This document shows positions 21,644 through 30,881 of a DNA stretch of 64,000 bases, one piece after another. The first letter of the stretch is position 1, and every line of letters begins with the position of its first letter. Position numbers and translations under genes: made by a program. This DNA is from Vibrio maritimus. Its GTDB lineage: Bacteria; Pseudomonadota; Gammaproteobacteria; Enterobacterales; Vibrionaceae. The DNA is taken from positions 62,001-126,000 of the forward strand of contig BBMT01000005.1 in assembly GCA_000755425.1 (NCBI GenBank), given 5' to 3'. Below the pieces are notes generated by a model that was not told the origin of the DNA, did no database searches, and was given only the letters and a program-made list of their open reading frames with translations.

Positions 21644-22734
21644 TTAGAACTGGCGACTAATCTTGTAAATCGCACCACTATCAGTGCTAAACCATACGTT
21701 GCCGGCTGAATCGGTGGTGATATCTCGGACTCTCTCACCAAGCTCTTCGTAGTAGCGTCTTTCTTCTAGTACCTGGCCAGCTTCGTTGATATCTAGAATG
21801 TTGATGTGAGTGAGTTTCAGCGCTCCAATAAGTAAGATGCCATTGAGCCTTGGAAACTCTTCGCCCTCGTACAAATGCAGCGACCCAGGTGCAATCGAGG
21901 GAATATAAACTTTGCTCGGTGCCTCAATGCCTTCTTTTTCCTGCGACTCTCCGGCATTGATGGGACCCCAATACTCTTTCCCGTGCGAGGTGATTGGCCA
22001 GCCATAGTTAAGACCTGCTTTAACTAAGTTGAGCTCATCACCGCCTCTTGGACCGTGCTCTATCGTCCATAATTGCTCTCTTTTGCTATCAAACACCAGC
22101 CCTTGTGGATTACGGTGGCCATAAGAGTAAATCTCTGGAGCAAAGTCTTGGTTGTCGACAAACGGATTGTCTTTTGGAATCGATCCATCTTGATTGAGGC
22201 GGACGATGGTACCGGCGTGATTGTCAGTCTGCTGAGCATTATCCCTGTCACCTGCATCACCTATGGTCATATAGACTAAACCCTCATCATCAAAAGCAAT
22301 TCGGCTTCCAAAGTGACGACCAGAGGTGACGGAGACATTACTGGTGAAGAGATCTTGCCAGTTTGTGAGTTTGTTGCCATCTAGGGTCGCTTTTGCGAGA
22401 GTGGTCGCTCCCCCTTTACCGACAGGTTTCGCGTAGGTGAAGTAATAAACGTTGGCTTCAGATGGACTTGGGTGAATGTCCATCAGGCCGCCTTGGCCAG
22501 AGGCATAAATCGCAGGTAGCCCGCTTATCGACGTTTGCTTGCCACTTTTGGTGTCGACAAGCAGCATCTGACCTTCTCTTAACGTCACTAACAGCTCTGA
22601 GTCACCCAAAGTCAGAATTGACCAGGGTACGCCATTCACGGTCGTCACTTTTTCTAGCTTACTGCCTTCAAACTCTCGAGCTATCGAGGCATTGCCAATA
22701 GAAAAAACAGGGGTAAAAGAAGTAATAGACGCAT
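21644..22734 (-). CDS. PQQ-dependent sugar dehydrogenase (YliI/Asd type, frameshift in signal peptide)
   Basis: Six-bladed beta-propeller of the glucose/sorbosone dehydrogenase family, like the soluble periplasmic aldose dehydrogenase YliI. The body shows GQGGLMDIHPSP, SGRHFGSRIAF, IGDAGDRDNAQQ, YSYGHRNPQGL and IEHGPRGGDELN, with the PQQ/Ca-binding H, R and D residues of the family. The mature part starts in one frame, while the signal peptide begins at ATG 22734 in another. Adding one base at about 22694 (minus TTGGGCAATG read as TTGGCAATG) joins them as a leader ending LLGNASIA. Corrected length is about 363 residues. Terminates facing yfbV. Confidence 0.85.
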
Positions 22735-23117
22735 GCTAAAAGTTCCCTCGCGATTGGATGTAGTCAACTAGTTGACGATTACGCTATCTGTATGAATATA
22801 GACATCTTTCACAGAATTGCACTCACAAAGCTTCACTTTTGTCAAAAATGGATTACGCTGATTTTTGAGTAAATATTAGTCGCATGTATCGCTGTATGTA
22901 CGCATTTGTTTAAATGTTGGTTGCGAAAGCACATGGATAGCACGTTTATCTAATGCGAATGTTAATAATACCTTTCAATTTGGTTGGCTTGCTGGTAGAA
23001 GTAGCAAGGAGTCAAAAAATAATTCACGAAGTGTAAATTAAATATTACACCTATATTCCCCCCATTGGTGAGTAGAGTGTCTCTACTCATTGAGGGTTGC
23101 TTAATCAAGGAGTTAAG
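22735..23117. other. divergent intergenic region sugar dehydrogenase / ABC importer
   Basis: 383 bp without a gene, A/T-rich, carrying both promoters. It contains the 21-bp inverted repeat at 23069-23089 close to the importer start. Confidence 0.5.
23069..23089 (+). promoter_or_regulatory. inverted repeat upstream of ABC importer operon
   Basis: TGAGTAGAG-tgt-CTCTACTCA: two perfect 9-bp arms around 3 bp, ending 17 bp upstream of the AAGGAGTT ribosome site and 28 bp before the ATG at 23118. Position fits a repressor operator over the promoter or a hairpin in the 5' leader; no T tract follows, so it is not an ordinary terminator. Confidence 0.6.
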
Positions 23118-24083
23118 ATGAAAGCAAGCAAGATCATTGTCACTGCAGCATTAACCGGTGTGGCGTTGCTGTCTTCAGCCAGCATCATGGCAAAAACAGC
23201 AAAAGTCGCGGTATCGCAAATTGTTGAGCACCCTGCGCTCGATGCAACACGCCAAGGCCTGGTCGACGGCCTTAAAGAAAAAGGCTACGAGCAAGGTAAA
23301 AACCTTGAGTTTGACTACAAAACAGCGCAAGGCAACCCAGCGATTGCAGTACAAATTGCTCGCCAATACGTAGGTGAGCGCCCAGACGTGTTAGTGGGTA
23401 TCGCGACACCAACAGCTCAAGCACTGGTTTCAGCGACACGCGACATTCCGGTAGTGTTTACCGCCGTTACTGATCCTGTAGGTGCAAAGCTGGTGAAAAA
23501 ACTTGAGCAGCCAGGTAAGAACGTGACTGGTCTATCGGATCTATCACCTGTCGATCAGCACGTCGAGCTTATCCAAGAGATCATGCCAGATGTGAAGAGC
23601 ATTGGTGTGGTTTACAACCCAGGTGAAGCTAACGCAGTAAGCCTAATGAAGCTGCTAAAAGAGAGCACAGACAAGCGTGGTATTGAGTTAGTGGAAGCAA
23701 CAGCGCTAAAAAGTGCCGATGTACAAACCGCGACTCAAGCTATTTCAGCGAAGTCAGACATTATTTACGCACTTATCGACAACACGGTAGCGAGTGCCAT
23801 CGAAGGTATGATTGTCTCAGCTAACCAAGCCAAGACACCTGTTTTCGGTGCGGCAACGTCGTATGTTGAACGTGGCGCGGTAGCGAGCCTTGGTTTCGAT
23901 TACTACCAAATCGGTGTACAAACAGCGGATTACGTAGCGCAGATTCTTGAAGGCACTGAACCAGGCAAAATCGATGTGAAAGTGGCAAAAGGCTCTGATT
24001 TGGTGATCAACGCAACGGCTGCGAAAAAATTGGGTCTTACTATCCCTCAAACAGTGATGGATCGCGCAACAAGCGTTAAGTAA
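23118..24083 (+). CDS. ABC transporter periplasmic substrate-binding protein (COG2984 type)
   Basis: 321-residue periplasmic binding protein: Sec signal peptide (residues 1-25, ending SIMA), then a two-lobe type I fold (KVAVSQIVEHPALDATRQG, VFTAVTDPVGAKLV, VTGLSDLSP, YNPGEANA). The ABC family with this binding protein includes tryptophan/tyrosine importers (TrpX-like), so an aromatic amino acid or related ligand is possible but not shown. Excellent AAGGAGTT ribosome site; ATG 23118. First gene of a three-gene importer; a strong UUCG-loop terminator follows it before the permease. Intact. Confidence 0.88.
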   Translation: MKASKIIVTAALTGVALLSSASIMAKTAKVAVSQIVEHPALDATRQGLVDGLKEKGYEQGKNLEFDYKTAQGNPAIAVQIARQYVGERPDVLVGIATPTAQALVSATRDIPVVFTAVTDPVGAKLVKKLEQPGKNVTGLSDLSPVDQHVELIQEIMPDVKSIGVVYNPGEANAVSLMKLLKESTDKRGIELVEATALKSADVQTATQAISAKSDIIYALIDNTVASAIEGMIVSANQAKTPVFGAATSYVERGAVASLGFDYYQIGVQTADYVAQILEGTEPGKIDVKVAKGSDLVINATAAKKLGLTIPQTVMDRATSVK

Positions 24084-24099
24084 GTCTTGCATTGCGATG

Positions 24100-24129
24100 A
24101 AGCTGGATCTTCGGATCCAGCTTTTTTGT
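24100..24129 (+). terminator. UUCG-loop terminator/attenuator inside the ABC operon
   Basis: AAGCTGGATC-ttcg-GATCCAGCTT, a 10-bp perfect stem capped by the stable cUUCGg tetraloop and followed by TTTTGTT. It lies between the binding-protein gene and the permease gene. Confidence 0.85.
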
Positions 24130-24178
24130 TAAGTCTTCTTTTCTTAAACAGCACTTGTTAAACAGCAGTGGAGTAGTT

Positions 24179-25120
24179 ATGTCTGCTTTTGCATTTTTTG
24201 GAGCCCTTGAAATTGGTCTTATTTATGGACTGGTTGCACTGGGTGTCTATCTTACTTTTCGCGTTCTCGACTTTCCTGATCTGAGTGTTGATGGCAGCTT
24301 TCCTATGGGGGCTGCGGTGGCGGCTACCGCGATTGTTGCCGGTATTAATCCTTGGGTAGCAACAGGAATGGCGATTATTGCCGGAGCTGCAACGGGCTGG
24401 GTGACCGCCTTTCTTGCGGTGCGCTGCGGTATTCTTCACTTGCTTGCGTCTATTCTCACAATGATTGCGGCATTCTCGATCAACATTCGTATCATGGGTC
24501 GACCAAACATGGCTTTGCTTGGCGAAGACACCATTCTGACTCCGTTCGAAATGATGGGTGATGCGATGTATGTTCGCCCGTTGGTGGTTGGCGTGTTAGT
24601 GCTGATTTCAGCTTGGTTTGTAGTACGACTGCTGAACAGCGACTTTGGGTTGGGTCTTCGCGCGACTGGTGTGAACGCACGTATGGTCAAAGCGCAAGGG
24701 GCGAGTACCTCGTTCTACACTTACTTTTGCTTGGCACTATCAAACGGCTTTGTCGGCTTTGCGGGTGCACTTTTCGCACAAACCAACAGCTTCGCTGATG
24801 TGACATCTGGCGTGGGTACGATTGTTGTGGGGCTGGCTGCGGTCATTTTAGGTCAAACGCTAATTCCGGGTCGTAAGATTTGGGTGGCGGTCACGGCGGT
24901 CATTGTTGGCTCTGTTCTGTATCGTTTGGCCGTCGCCTTTGCCTTGAGTACAGGCATGTTTGGCCTGCAAGCGTCTGACCTAAACTTGGTCACGGCGGTA
25001 CTCGTGGCAGCTGCGCTGATTGCGCCAAAGATAAAAGGAAACCTCAAAGCAAAAAAGGTCGTAAAGCCTGCTAAGAGTAAAGCGGTCTCTCAACCAGGCA
25101 ACACGGGGAATGCAGCATGA
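24179..25120 (+). CDS. ABC transporter permease
   Basis: About 313 residues with 8-9 hydrophobic segments (GALEIGLIYGLVALGVYLTF, WVATGMAIIAGAATGWVTAF, GTIVVGLAAVILGQTLIPG), of the branched-chain-amino-acid-like (LivH/BPD_transp_2) permease type that accompanies COG2984 binding proteins. The C-terminus is a short Lys/Ala-rich cytoplasmic tail. Start ATG 24179 (MSAFAFFGA). The stop overlaps the ATPase start at 25117 as ATGA. Intact. Confidence 0.87.
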   Translation: MSAFAFFGALEIGLIYGLVALGVYLTFRVLDFPDLSVDGSFPMGAAVAATAIVAGINPWVATGMAIIAGAATGWVTAFLAVRCGILHLLASILTMIAAFSINIRIMGRPNMALLGEDTILTPFEMMGDAMYVRPLVVGVLVLISAWFVVRLLNSDFGLGLRATGVNARMVKAQGASTSFYTYFCLALSNGFVGFAGALFAQTNSFADVTSGVGTIVVGLAAVILGQTLIPGRKIWVAVTAVIVGSVLYRLAVAFALSTGMFGLQASDLNLVTAVLVAAALIAPKIKGNLKAKKVVKPAKSKAVSQPGNTGNAA

Positions 25121-25910
25121 TTCGACTAGAAGATATTCAAGTCACCTTTAACCCAGGGACGATTTTGGAAAATCGCGCACTGAAAGGAGTGAACCTAGAG
25201 GTACCAGAACACCAGTTTTTGACGGTGATTGGCTCTAACGGTGCCGGTAAATCCACTTTGTTAGGTGCGGTTACGGGTGAAACACCAATGGTCGGTGGGC
25301 GTGTTCTAATCGATGATATGGATGTGACTCGCCAAACTGTCGATCAACGTGCTAACCAATGTGCACGCGTGTTCCAGGATCCTTTAGCAGGTACTTGTGG
25401 CGATCTCTCTATCGAAGAGAACATGGCACTGGCTACATGCGTGGTAAAAAGCGTGGCTGGAGCTTGTCGCTGTCGAGTAAACGTCGCAAGCTGTTCCAAG
25501 AGCGTATCAGCATTCTAGGACTTGGACTTGAAGATAGGCTTGGTGACAACATTGGATTGCTATCTGGTGGTCAACGTCAGGCGGTGAGCTTGGTGATGGC
25601 AACTCTGTCAGACAGTAAACTGCTGCTACTGGATGAGCACACTGCGGCACTCGATCCACGCATGGCGGCGTTCGTTATTGATCTCACCAAAAAGGTTATT
25701 CAAGAGTTTAATCTCACGGTCATGATGGTAACGCACTCAATGAAAGATGCACTGGCTTGTGGCGATCGAACTGTGATGCTGCACCAAGGCGAAATTGTCC
25801 TTGATGTAGAAGGCGAGCAGCGTGCCAATATGCAAGTGCCAGACTTGCTGGAAATGTTCTCTAAAGTACGTGGTGAAGAGCTTGCTGACGACAGTTTGTT
25901 GCTCAGCTAA
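25117..25910 (+). CDS. ABC transporter ATP-binding protein (frameshifted)
   Basis: ATPase of the preceding importer. Walker A GSNGAGKST (about residues 38-46) is in the first frame; signature LLSGGQRQAVSL, Walker B LLLLDEHTAALD and H-loop MMVTHSMKDA are in the second. The break is at about 25433, where one C is missing (CTGGCCTACATG read as CTGGCTACATG), so that NMALAYMRGKKRGWSL reads through. Corrected length is 264 residues. Start overlaps the permease stop. Confidence 0.9.
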
Positions 25911-26046
25911 TCATCGCTATTTAAAGGTCTCAGCCTCCCGAGCTAAGCCTACAATCTGTGATCCTCTTCAATTTGAAGGGGGATTTTTTCTGCCGCCAAT
26001 TCTTCTACAATTATCCTACCTCGTTCCCTATAACAGAAGAATCATA

Positions 26047-27878
26047 ATGACCCAGCCATTTTTATATCATCCGCAAACCCAAGATGGGTTAGTGCGAGAA
26101 GGTGATCAACTCACTATTCGTCTATTTGCTGAGCAAGCTAAATTTGAGTCAATTAAGCTTCGCCATGAGCCGGACAATGAAGAATATCTAGTCGAGCTTA
26201 GTAAAGTGGGTACAAAAGGTAAGTTAGACATTTGGCAAGCAGCACTACCACTGAGTGCCGATAAAGACGTGACTTACTATGTGTTCAAGGCGCTGACTGC
26301 GACTGGCCAATATTGCTTGATGCGCGCGGTACGCTCAGCCGCATGCCTGGGCGAGAGTATCATTTCAAATATAACCGCGCAGATCAGCCACCAAGCTGGG
26401 TCGAAGAGCAAGTGTTCTACCAGATCTTCCCAGACCGCTTTTGTAATGGTGACCCGAGTATTGGCGTCGAGACTGGCGAGTATCAATACCCAAGTCGCAA
26501 TCGTGAGTCTGTGAAGAAACAGTGGGGTGAGCCAGTCGGCAATCATGGTAACTCGGGCGCGGTTGAGTTTTATGGTGGTGACCTAGCGGGTATCGAGTCT
26601 AAGTTGGATTATCTGCAAGAGCTTGGGATCACCACTTTGTACCTTAATCCGATTTTTACCTCATACAGTAACCACAAGTACGACACGGTGGATTACTATT
26701 CCATCGATCCTAAGTTTGGTACCAATCAACAATTTGCCGAACTTGCAGACAACTTGCATCAAAGAGGCATGAAAGTGGTGCTGGATGCGGTGCTCAATCA
26801 CACGTCTGTCTCTCATCCATGGTTTGACGTGTTAGAGGAGAGCAACGGTGCTTACACCTCTGCAGACAGTCCCTACCGCGACTACTACTTCTTTAATGGA
26901 GACTCTAAACAGTATGTGGGTTGGAAGGGAATCGATACGTTACCGGTTCTAAACTTCCACAATGAAGAAGTACGCGATCATATCTATCGAAGCGAAGACT
27001 CAGTGATCAAACATTGGTTGAAACCACCCTACAACATCGACGGTTGGCGTTTTGACGTGATTCATATGCTTGGGGAAGGTGAAGGCGCGGCGAATAATGC
27101 TCATTATGTTAGAGCGTTTCGTGAGTCGATGAAGTCGGTGAATCCTGACTCCTACATGCTGGGTGAGCACTTCTTTGAAGCAACCCAGTGGTTGCAGGGC
27201 GATCAAGAAGATGGCGCCATGAACTACTATGGTTTTGCTCATCCTCTGCGCGCGCTTCTCGCGGGCAAAGACATTGCATTTGACCCTATCGACATCGACT
27301 GCCACGAGTTTTTAAGCTGGCTTCAAGAGGCAAGTGCTAAAGTGCCTTGGAGCAATCAATTATCGCAATTAAACCAGCTTGATAGCCATGATACGGAACG
27401 TTTTCTCACCACGTTGACTGGCAATGAGAATCGTCTTGCTATCGCCTTACAGCTTCTAATGACCTATGTTGGCACACCGTGTTTGTACTACGGTGTGGAA
27501 GTAGGGCTTGAAGGGACACATGATCCCGATAATCGTCGCTGCTTCCCTTGGGAGCGAGTTGAGACAAGTCCGTGGTTGCCGTATTGCAAGCAATTGATTT
27601 CGCTTCGTAAAGCTTCAAAAGCGTTGCAGCGAGGCAGTTTTGTCCCGCTTCATGTTGATGAGTTTAGCTTAGTGTTCGCACGTCAACTGGACGATGAAGT
27701 GGTGATTAGTGGCTTTAACCTAGGGACTGACGCGGTGCAACTTTCGCTGCCGGTTTGGAAACTAGGGCTTGAGAGTGCCATTTTTGAATGTGCACTGACG
27801 GGCAGTACATCTGATTCACTTGATGGTGTGTTAGACGTCACTATCGCAGCAGAGGGCTCTCTGCTGCTGACACGCTAA
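26047..27878 (+). CDS. malZ: maltodextrin glucosidase MalZ (frameshifted)
   Basis: GH13 enzyme removing glucose from the reducing end of maltodextrins. It has an N-terminal beta-sandwich domain (residues 1-115), then the TIM barrel with FYQIFPDRF, DAVLNHTS, DGWRFDVIHMLGE (nucleophile D), GEHF (acid/base E) and NQLDSHDTERF. One G is missing at about 26315 (TATTGGCTT read as TATTGCTT), dividing residues 1-90 from the rest. Corrected length is 610 residues (E. coli MalZ 605), with close agreement along its whole length. No other mal genes are nearby. Confidence 0.9.
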
Positions 27879-27901
27879 CTAGATTGACTGCGGCAAGGTG
27901 A

Positions 27902-28864
27902 TTACTGCGATAAGGTCGCAAGCATCTTGTCGCGGTATTGCTGGATATGCTCGACAATCGGAGCTGCTTTGTTAAAGGTGCGGATTTCACGAAATAGCTC
28001 AGCGGCTTCTGGGTATTGCTGGCGAAGATACGAGAACCACTGCTTCACTCGGTTTGGATAGTAGAGCCCTTTATCGCCTTTGATTTCATAGGTTGAATAG
28101 ACCAAAAGCAGCTCAACCACTTCATGCCAAGGCATTACTGTATGGTTGTGTTTGACCACGTTACCGAGGTTCGGCACGTTGAACGCGCCGCGACAGACCA
28201 TCAACGAATCCACGCCTGTGGTTTCAATGCAGCGCTGGCCATCAGCGTAGTTCCAAATCTCACCATTCGCGATAAGAGGCAAGTTGGTTTTGCTACGAAT
28301 CGCACTGATGTATTCCCATTTGATCTCGCTAGCTTTATATCCGCCAGTTTTAGTGCGTGCATGTACGGTAAGTTCATTGGCGCCTGCTTGTTCAATCGCG
28401 TCAACAATCTCAAAGCAATCATCTGGATTTTCCCAACCCAAACGAATCTTAGCAGTAACAGGGATAGAAGGGTCTACCGCATCTCGGCATGCTTTCACTA
28501 CGTTATGGATAAGCTCTGGGTGCTGCAGTAACGCTGCGCCGCCTTTGCTCTTGTTGACCAGTTTTGCAGGGCAGCCAAAGTTGAGGTCAATCCCTTTCGC
28601 GCCTAGAGACGCTGCCTTAACGGCATTTTCTGCCATCCAGCGAGGGTCTTGGCCAAGAAGCTGAATATGAACAGGTGTGCCAGACTTGGTCATGGAACCT
28701 TGAGCCAGTTCAGGACACAGGCGATAGAACACGTGATCAGGCAAAGCTTGGTCAACAACGCGAACAAATTCAGTCACACAAAGATCGTAGTCGTTGATCT
28801 CGGTAAGAATTTCTCGCATTAAATGATCTAACACACCCTCCATCGGGCCCAAAACAACACGCAT
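27902..28864 (-). CDS. dusC: tRNA-dihydrouridine(16) synthase DusC
   Basis: FMN-dependent reductase modifying U16 of tRNA. The start is placed at the sixth codon of the longest frame (MRVVLGPMEGVLDHLMRE), which puts the catalytic cysteine of NFGCPAKLVNKSKGGAAL at residue 98, as in E. coli DusC; the frame is open to 28879. Other Dus motifs are KIRLGW, LTVHARTK and ANGEIW. Convergent with malZ with only 23 bp between, and divergent from the YecA-like gene. Intact. Confidence 0.93.
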   Translation of the reverse strand: MRVVLGPMEGVLDHLMREILTEINDYDLCVTEFVRVVDQALPDHVFYRLCPELAQGSMTKSGTPVHIQLLGQDPRWMAENAVKAASLGAKGIDLNFGCPAKLVNKSKGGAALLQHPELIHNVVKACRDAVDPSIPVTAKIRLGWENPDDCFEIVDAIEQAGANELTVHARTKTGGYKASEIKWEYISAIRSKTNLPLIANGEIWNYADGQRCIETTGVDSLMVCRGAFNVPNLGNVVKHNHTVMPWHEVVELLLVYSTYEIKGDKGLYYPNRVKQWFSYLRQQYPEAAELFREIRTFNKAAPIVEHIQQYRDKMLATLSQ

Positions 28865-28985
28865 ACCAGTTCTCATCATATTCAGGGAGCGGGGATTCTA
28901 CCCGTTATAGAACAAAGAATCGACCATTGTGTTTCTAGGGCGAGGTAAATATACTTGCCGAAAATTTTGATTGGTGTAACGAATA

Positions 28986-29588
28986 ATGAAATTCATTGAG
29001 CTTCCTGCTGATTGGGCAGGCGAAACTAGCGCGTTTATTGAAGGCGCAATCCTAGCCGCTAACTTTGCTGCTGAGCCACTAAAGCCAGAAGCTTGGTTAT
29101 CTTCAGTAATCGGCGAATTCACATCAGAGCAAGAAACTTGGGTCGTTGAACACCTTCATGCTCAATATGCGCTTCTTAAAACCAATCAATACGCATTATT
29201 GGCTTTGCTTGATGACAACCAAGAGAGAGCGGCAGACTTTGCAGAGGGCTTCATGACGGTTTGGCCAGTGGTTGAGACTCAATGGCAAGATAAGAGTCTA
29301 TCTGATGGCACAGAGCGTATGCTTCAAGCTTTGTTGACGACTTTGATGTTAGCAATGGACGAAGAGCAGACGCACGCTCAAATGCGTGACGCGGGCTTTG
29401 AGCAATTGCCAACCTATGCAGACCTAGCGCCACAACTTGATGCGATGGTCAATGAAGTCGCGATGGCAGCGGATGAGATGATGGTTGGTCATCAGTCTCA
29501 AACGGTGAACCCGTTTAAAGGAGTGGGGCGTAATGATGCTTGTCCTTGTGGCAGTGGGAATAAGTTTAAGAAGTGTTGTGGTAAGTAG
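28986..29588 (+). CDS. YecA/UPF0149 family protein with SEC-C zinc motif
   Basis: 200-residue protein: helical UPF0149 (YgfB/YecA-like) domain over residues 1-165, then a C-terminal SEC-C motif (ACPCGSGNKFKKCCGK) that binds zinc. SEC-C tails occur on SecA and on several nucleic-acid- or ribosome-associated proteins; the cellular role of this family is not settled. Divergent from dusC. The palindromic repeat array starts 4 bp after its stop. Intact. Confidence 0.88.
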   Translation: MKFIELPADWAGETSAFIEGAILAANFAAEPLKPEAWLSSVIGEFTSEQETWVVEHLHAQYALLKTNQYALLALLDDNQERAADFAEGFMTVWPVVETQWQDKSLSDGTERMLQALLTTLMLAMDEEQTHAQMRDAGFEQLPTYADLAPQLDAMVNEVAMAADEMMVGHQSQTVNPFKGVGRNDACPCGSGNKFKKCCGK

Positions 29589-29592
29589 TTAA

Positions 29593-29816
29593 GCGATGCG
29601 CAGCGAGCCTTGGTTCCTCTCTTTTATAAGGCGAGGCTATGAGGGGTAATTGCGCAGGACTCGAAGGGTTCAGAGTATCTGCTTGGGTAAAGAGCTCAGG
29701 TGACAAATCCGAATTGTTACTTGTCGCAACTCCACCGCATAGACCCCCTCTAGCTCCCCCTATCTTAGGGGGAGAACCACAGGCTAGCTCCTATCGTCGT
29801 ATCGCCTTTTGATTAG
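29593..29816. repeat. tandem palindromic repeat doublet, unit 1
   Basis: First of three direct units of about 225 bp starting with GCGATGCGCAGCGAGCC. Inside are a left C/G palindrome (CCTCTCTTTTATAAGGCGAGG) and a right one (GCTCCCCCTA-tctta-GGGGGAG). The left palindrome has diverged from the other units, so its stem is weaker. Confidence 0.9.
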
Positions 29817-30042
29817 GCGATGCGCAGCGAGCCTTTGGTTCCTCCCCTTAATAAGGGGAGGCTAGGAGGGGTAAGTGCGCAGGATTCGAAGCGTTCAGAG
29901 GGTCAGCTTGGGTAAAGAGCTCAGGTGACAAATCTGAATTGTTACTTGTTGCAACTCCGCCGCAGAGACCCCCTCTAGCTCCCCCTATATTAGGGGGAGA
30001 ACCACAGGCTAGCTCCTATCGTCGCACCGCGTTTTGATTTGG
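29817..30042. repeat. tandem palindromic repeat doublet, unit 2
   Basis: Best-preserved unit. A 36-bp element at 29837-29872 (GGTTCCTCCCCTTA...AGGGGT) and a 36-bp element at 29968-30003 (ACCCCCTCTAGCTCC...GAGAACC) are imperfect reverse complements of each other, and each is itself palindromic around an A/T centre. They enclose about 95 bp of unique spacer conserved in all three units. Confidence 0.92.
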
Positions 30043-30259
30043 GCGACGCGCAAGCGAGCAGTAGTCCCTCCCTTTTATAAGGGGAGGTTAGGAGGGGTAA
30101 ATACGCAGGACTCGAAGCGTTCAGAGTATCTACTTGGGTAAAGAGCTCAGGTGACAAATCCGAAGTGTTACTTGTCGCTACTCCACCGCAGAGACCCCCT
30201 CTAGCTCCCCCTATTTTAGGGGGAGAACCACAAGCTAGCTCCTATCGTCACATCGCCTT
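30043..30259. repeat. tandem palindromic repeat doublet, unit 3
   Basis: Third unit, with the same order of left palindrome (CCTCCCTTTTATAAGGGGAGG region), conserved spacer and right palindrome (CTCCCCCTA-tttta-GGGGGAG). It ends 1 bp before the dsbB stop codon, so the array fills the whole yecA-like/dsbB convergent gap. Confidence 0.9.
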
Positions 30260-30260
30260 C

Positions 30261-30807
30261 TTATTGAAACCCACGATGTCTAGCCGACGACACTTTCGCA
30301 CCCTGCGAAATCACAACAATCGCCAACGCTACCAAGTTACCCGCAAAGATAACAACCAGCCACTGAGGCATAGAGAGCGACAAGAACTGCCACACCACTT
30401 TTGAACAATCACCATAAGCTTCAAACAGCCACGGTGCCCACTCGTTGAGCGGTGCCCAATCTGGGAACGTCACAAACAAATCACAGGTCTTAAACGGAGA
30501 AGGGTTGACTGATAGTCCACGTGCTCAAGAGACAATGTTAGACCTTTGATGGAAGAGGCACCCCAAGCACCTAACCAAGCCACCTTAACAAGGTATTTTT
30601 AGGGTTAATCAAACCTATTAAAGCCGCGCCGCCAATGCCAAACATAGCAACGCGTTCGTAGATACACATGACACAAGGAGCCAATTGCATGACATGCTGG
30701 AAGAAAAGAGCGCAGAGCTCGAAGAAAATAATCGCTAGAAGCAGCAATCCCCAAGACCATCGCGTCTTTGAAAATGCCTTAATGTTCGCTAGAAGTGTCA
30801 CTGTCAC
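30261..30807 (-). CDS. dsbB: disulfide bond formation protein DsbB (two frameshifts)
   Basis: Inner-membrane quinone oxidoreductase that reoxidises DsbA. The N-terminal part gives two TM helices and the first cysteine pair in [12 protein letters not shown]. The C-terminal part gives the second pair in TCDLF and GDCSK, then two TM helices. Two bases are missing between them: at about 30575 (plus CTAACCCAAG read as CTAACCAAG) and about 30509 (plus TTGACCTGATAG read as TTGACTGATAG). Corrected length is 182 residues (E. coli 176). The start is GTG at 30807 with AAGGA 7 nt upstream. It lies downstream of nhaB behind a terminator, as in E. coli. Confidence 0.9.
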
Positions 30808-30822
30808 GTCCTTGATAAATAA

Positions 30823-30850
30823 AAAAAGCTCTGAATACTCAGAGCTTTTT
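30823..30850 (-). terminator. terminator between nhaB and dsbB
   Basis: AAAAAGCTCTGA-atac-TCAGAGCTTTTT, 12-bp perfect stem with T tracts in both directions; the minus-strand tract serves nhaB. Confidence 0.88.
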
Positions 30851-30881
30851 AACGTGGAATAGTTTCACAATCAACTAAAAA

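Noticed and set aside
26047..27878. Part of a maltose/glycogen operon
   Set aside because: No mal, glg or transport genes flank malZ; its neighbours are an ABC importer of another type and dusC.
29593..30259. CRISPR-like array in the repeat region
   Set aside because: The units are over 200 bp, the spacers are nearly identical between units, and there are no cas genes. It is a tandem palindromic repeat array.
30165..30404. Short plus-strand ORF across the third repeat unit and the dsbB end
   Set aside because: It runs through palindromic repeat sequence and antisense to dsbB; no start signal or family resemblance.
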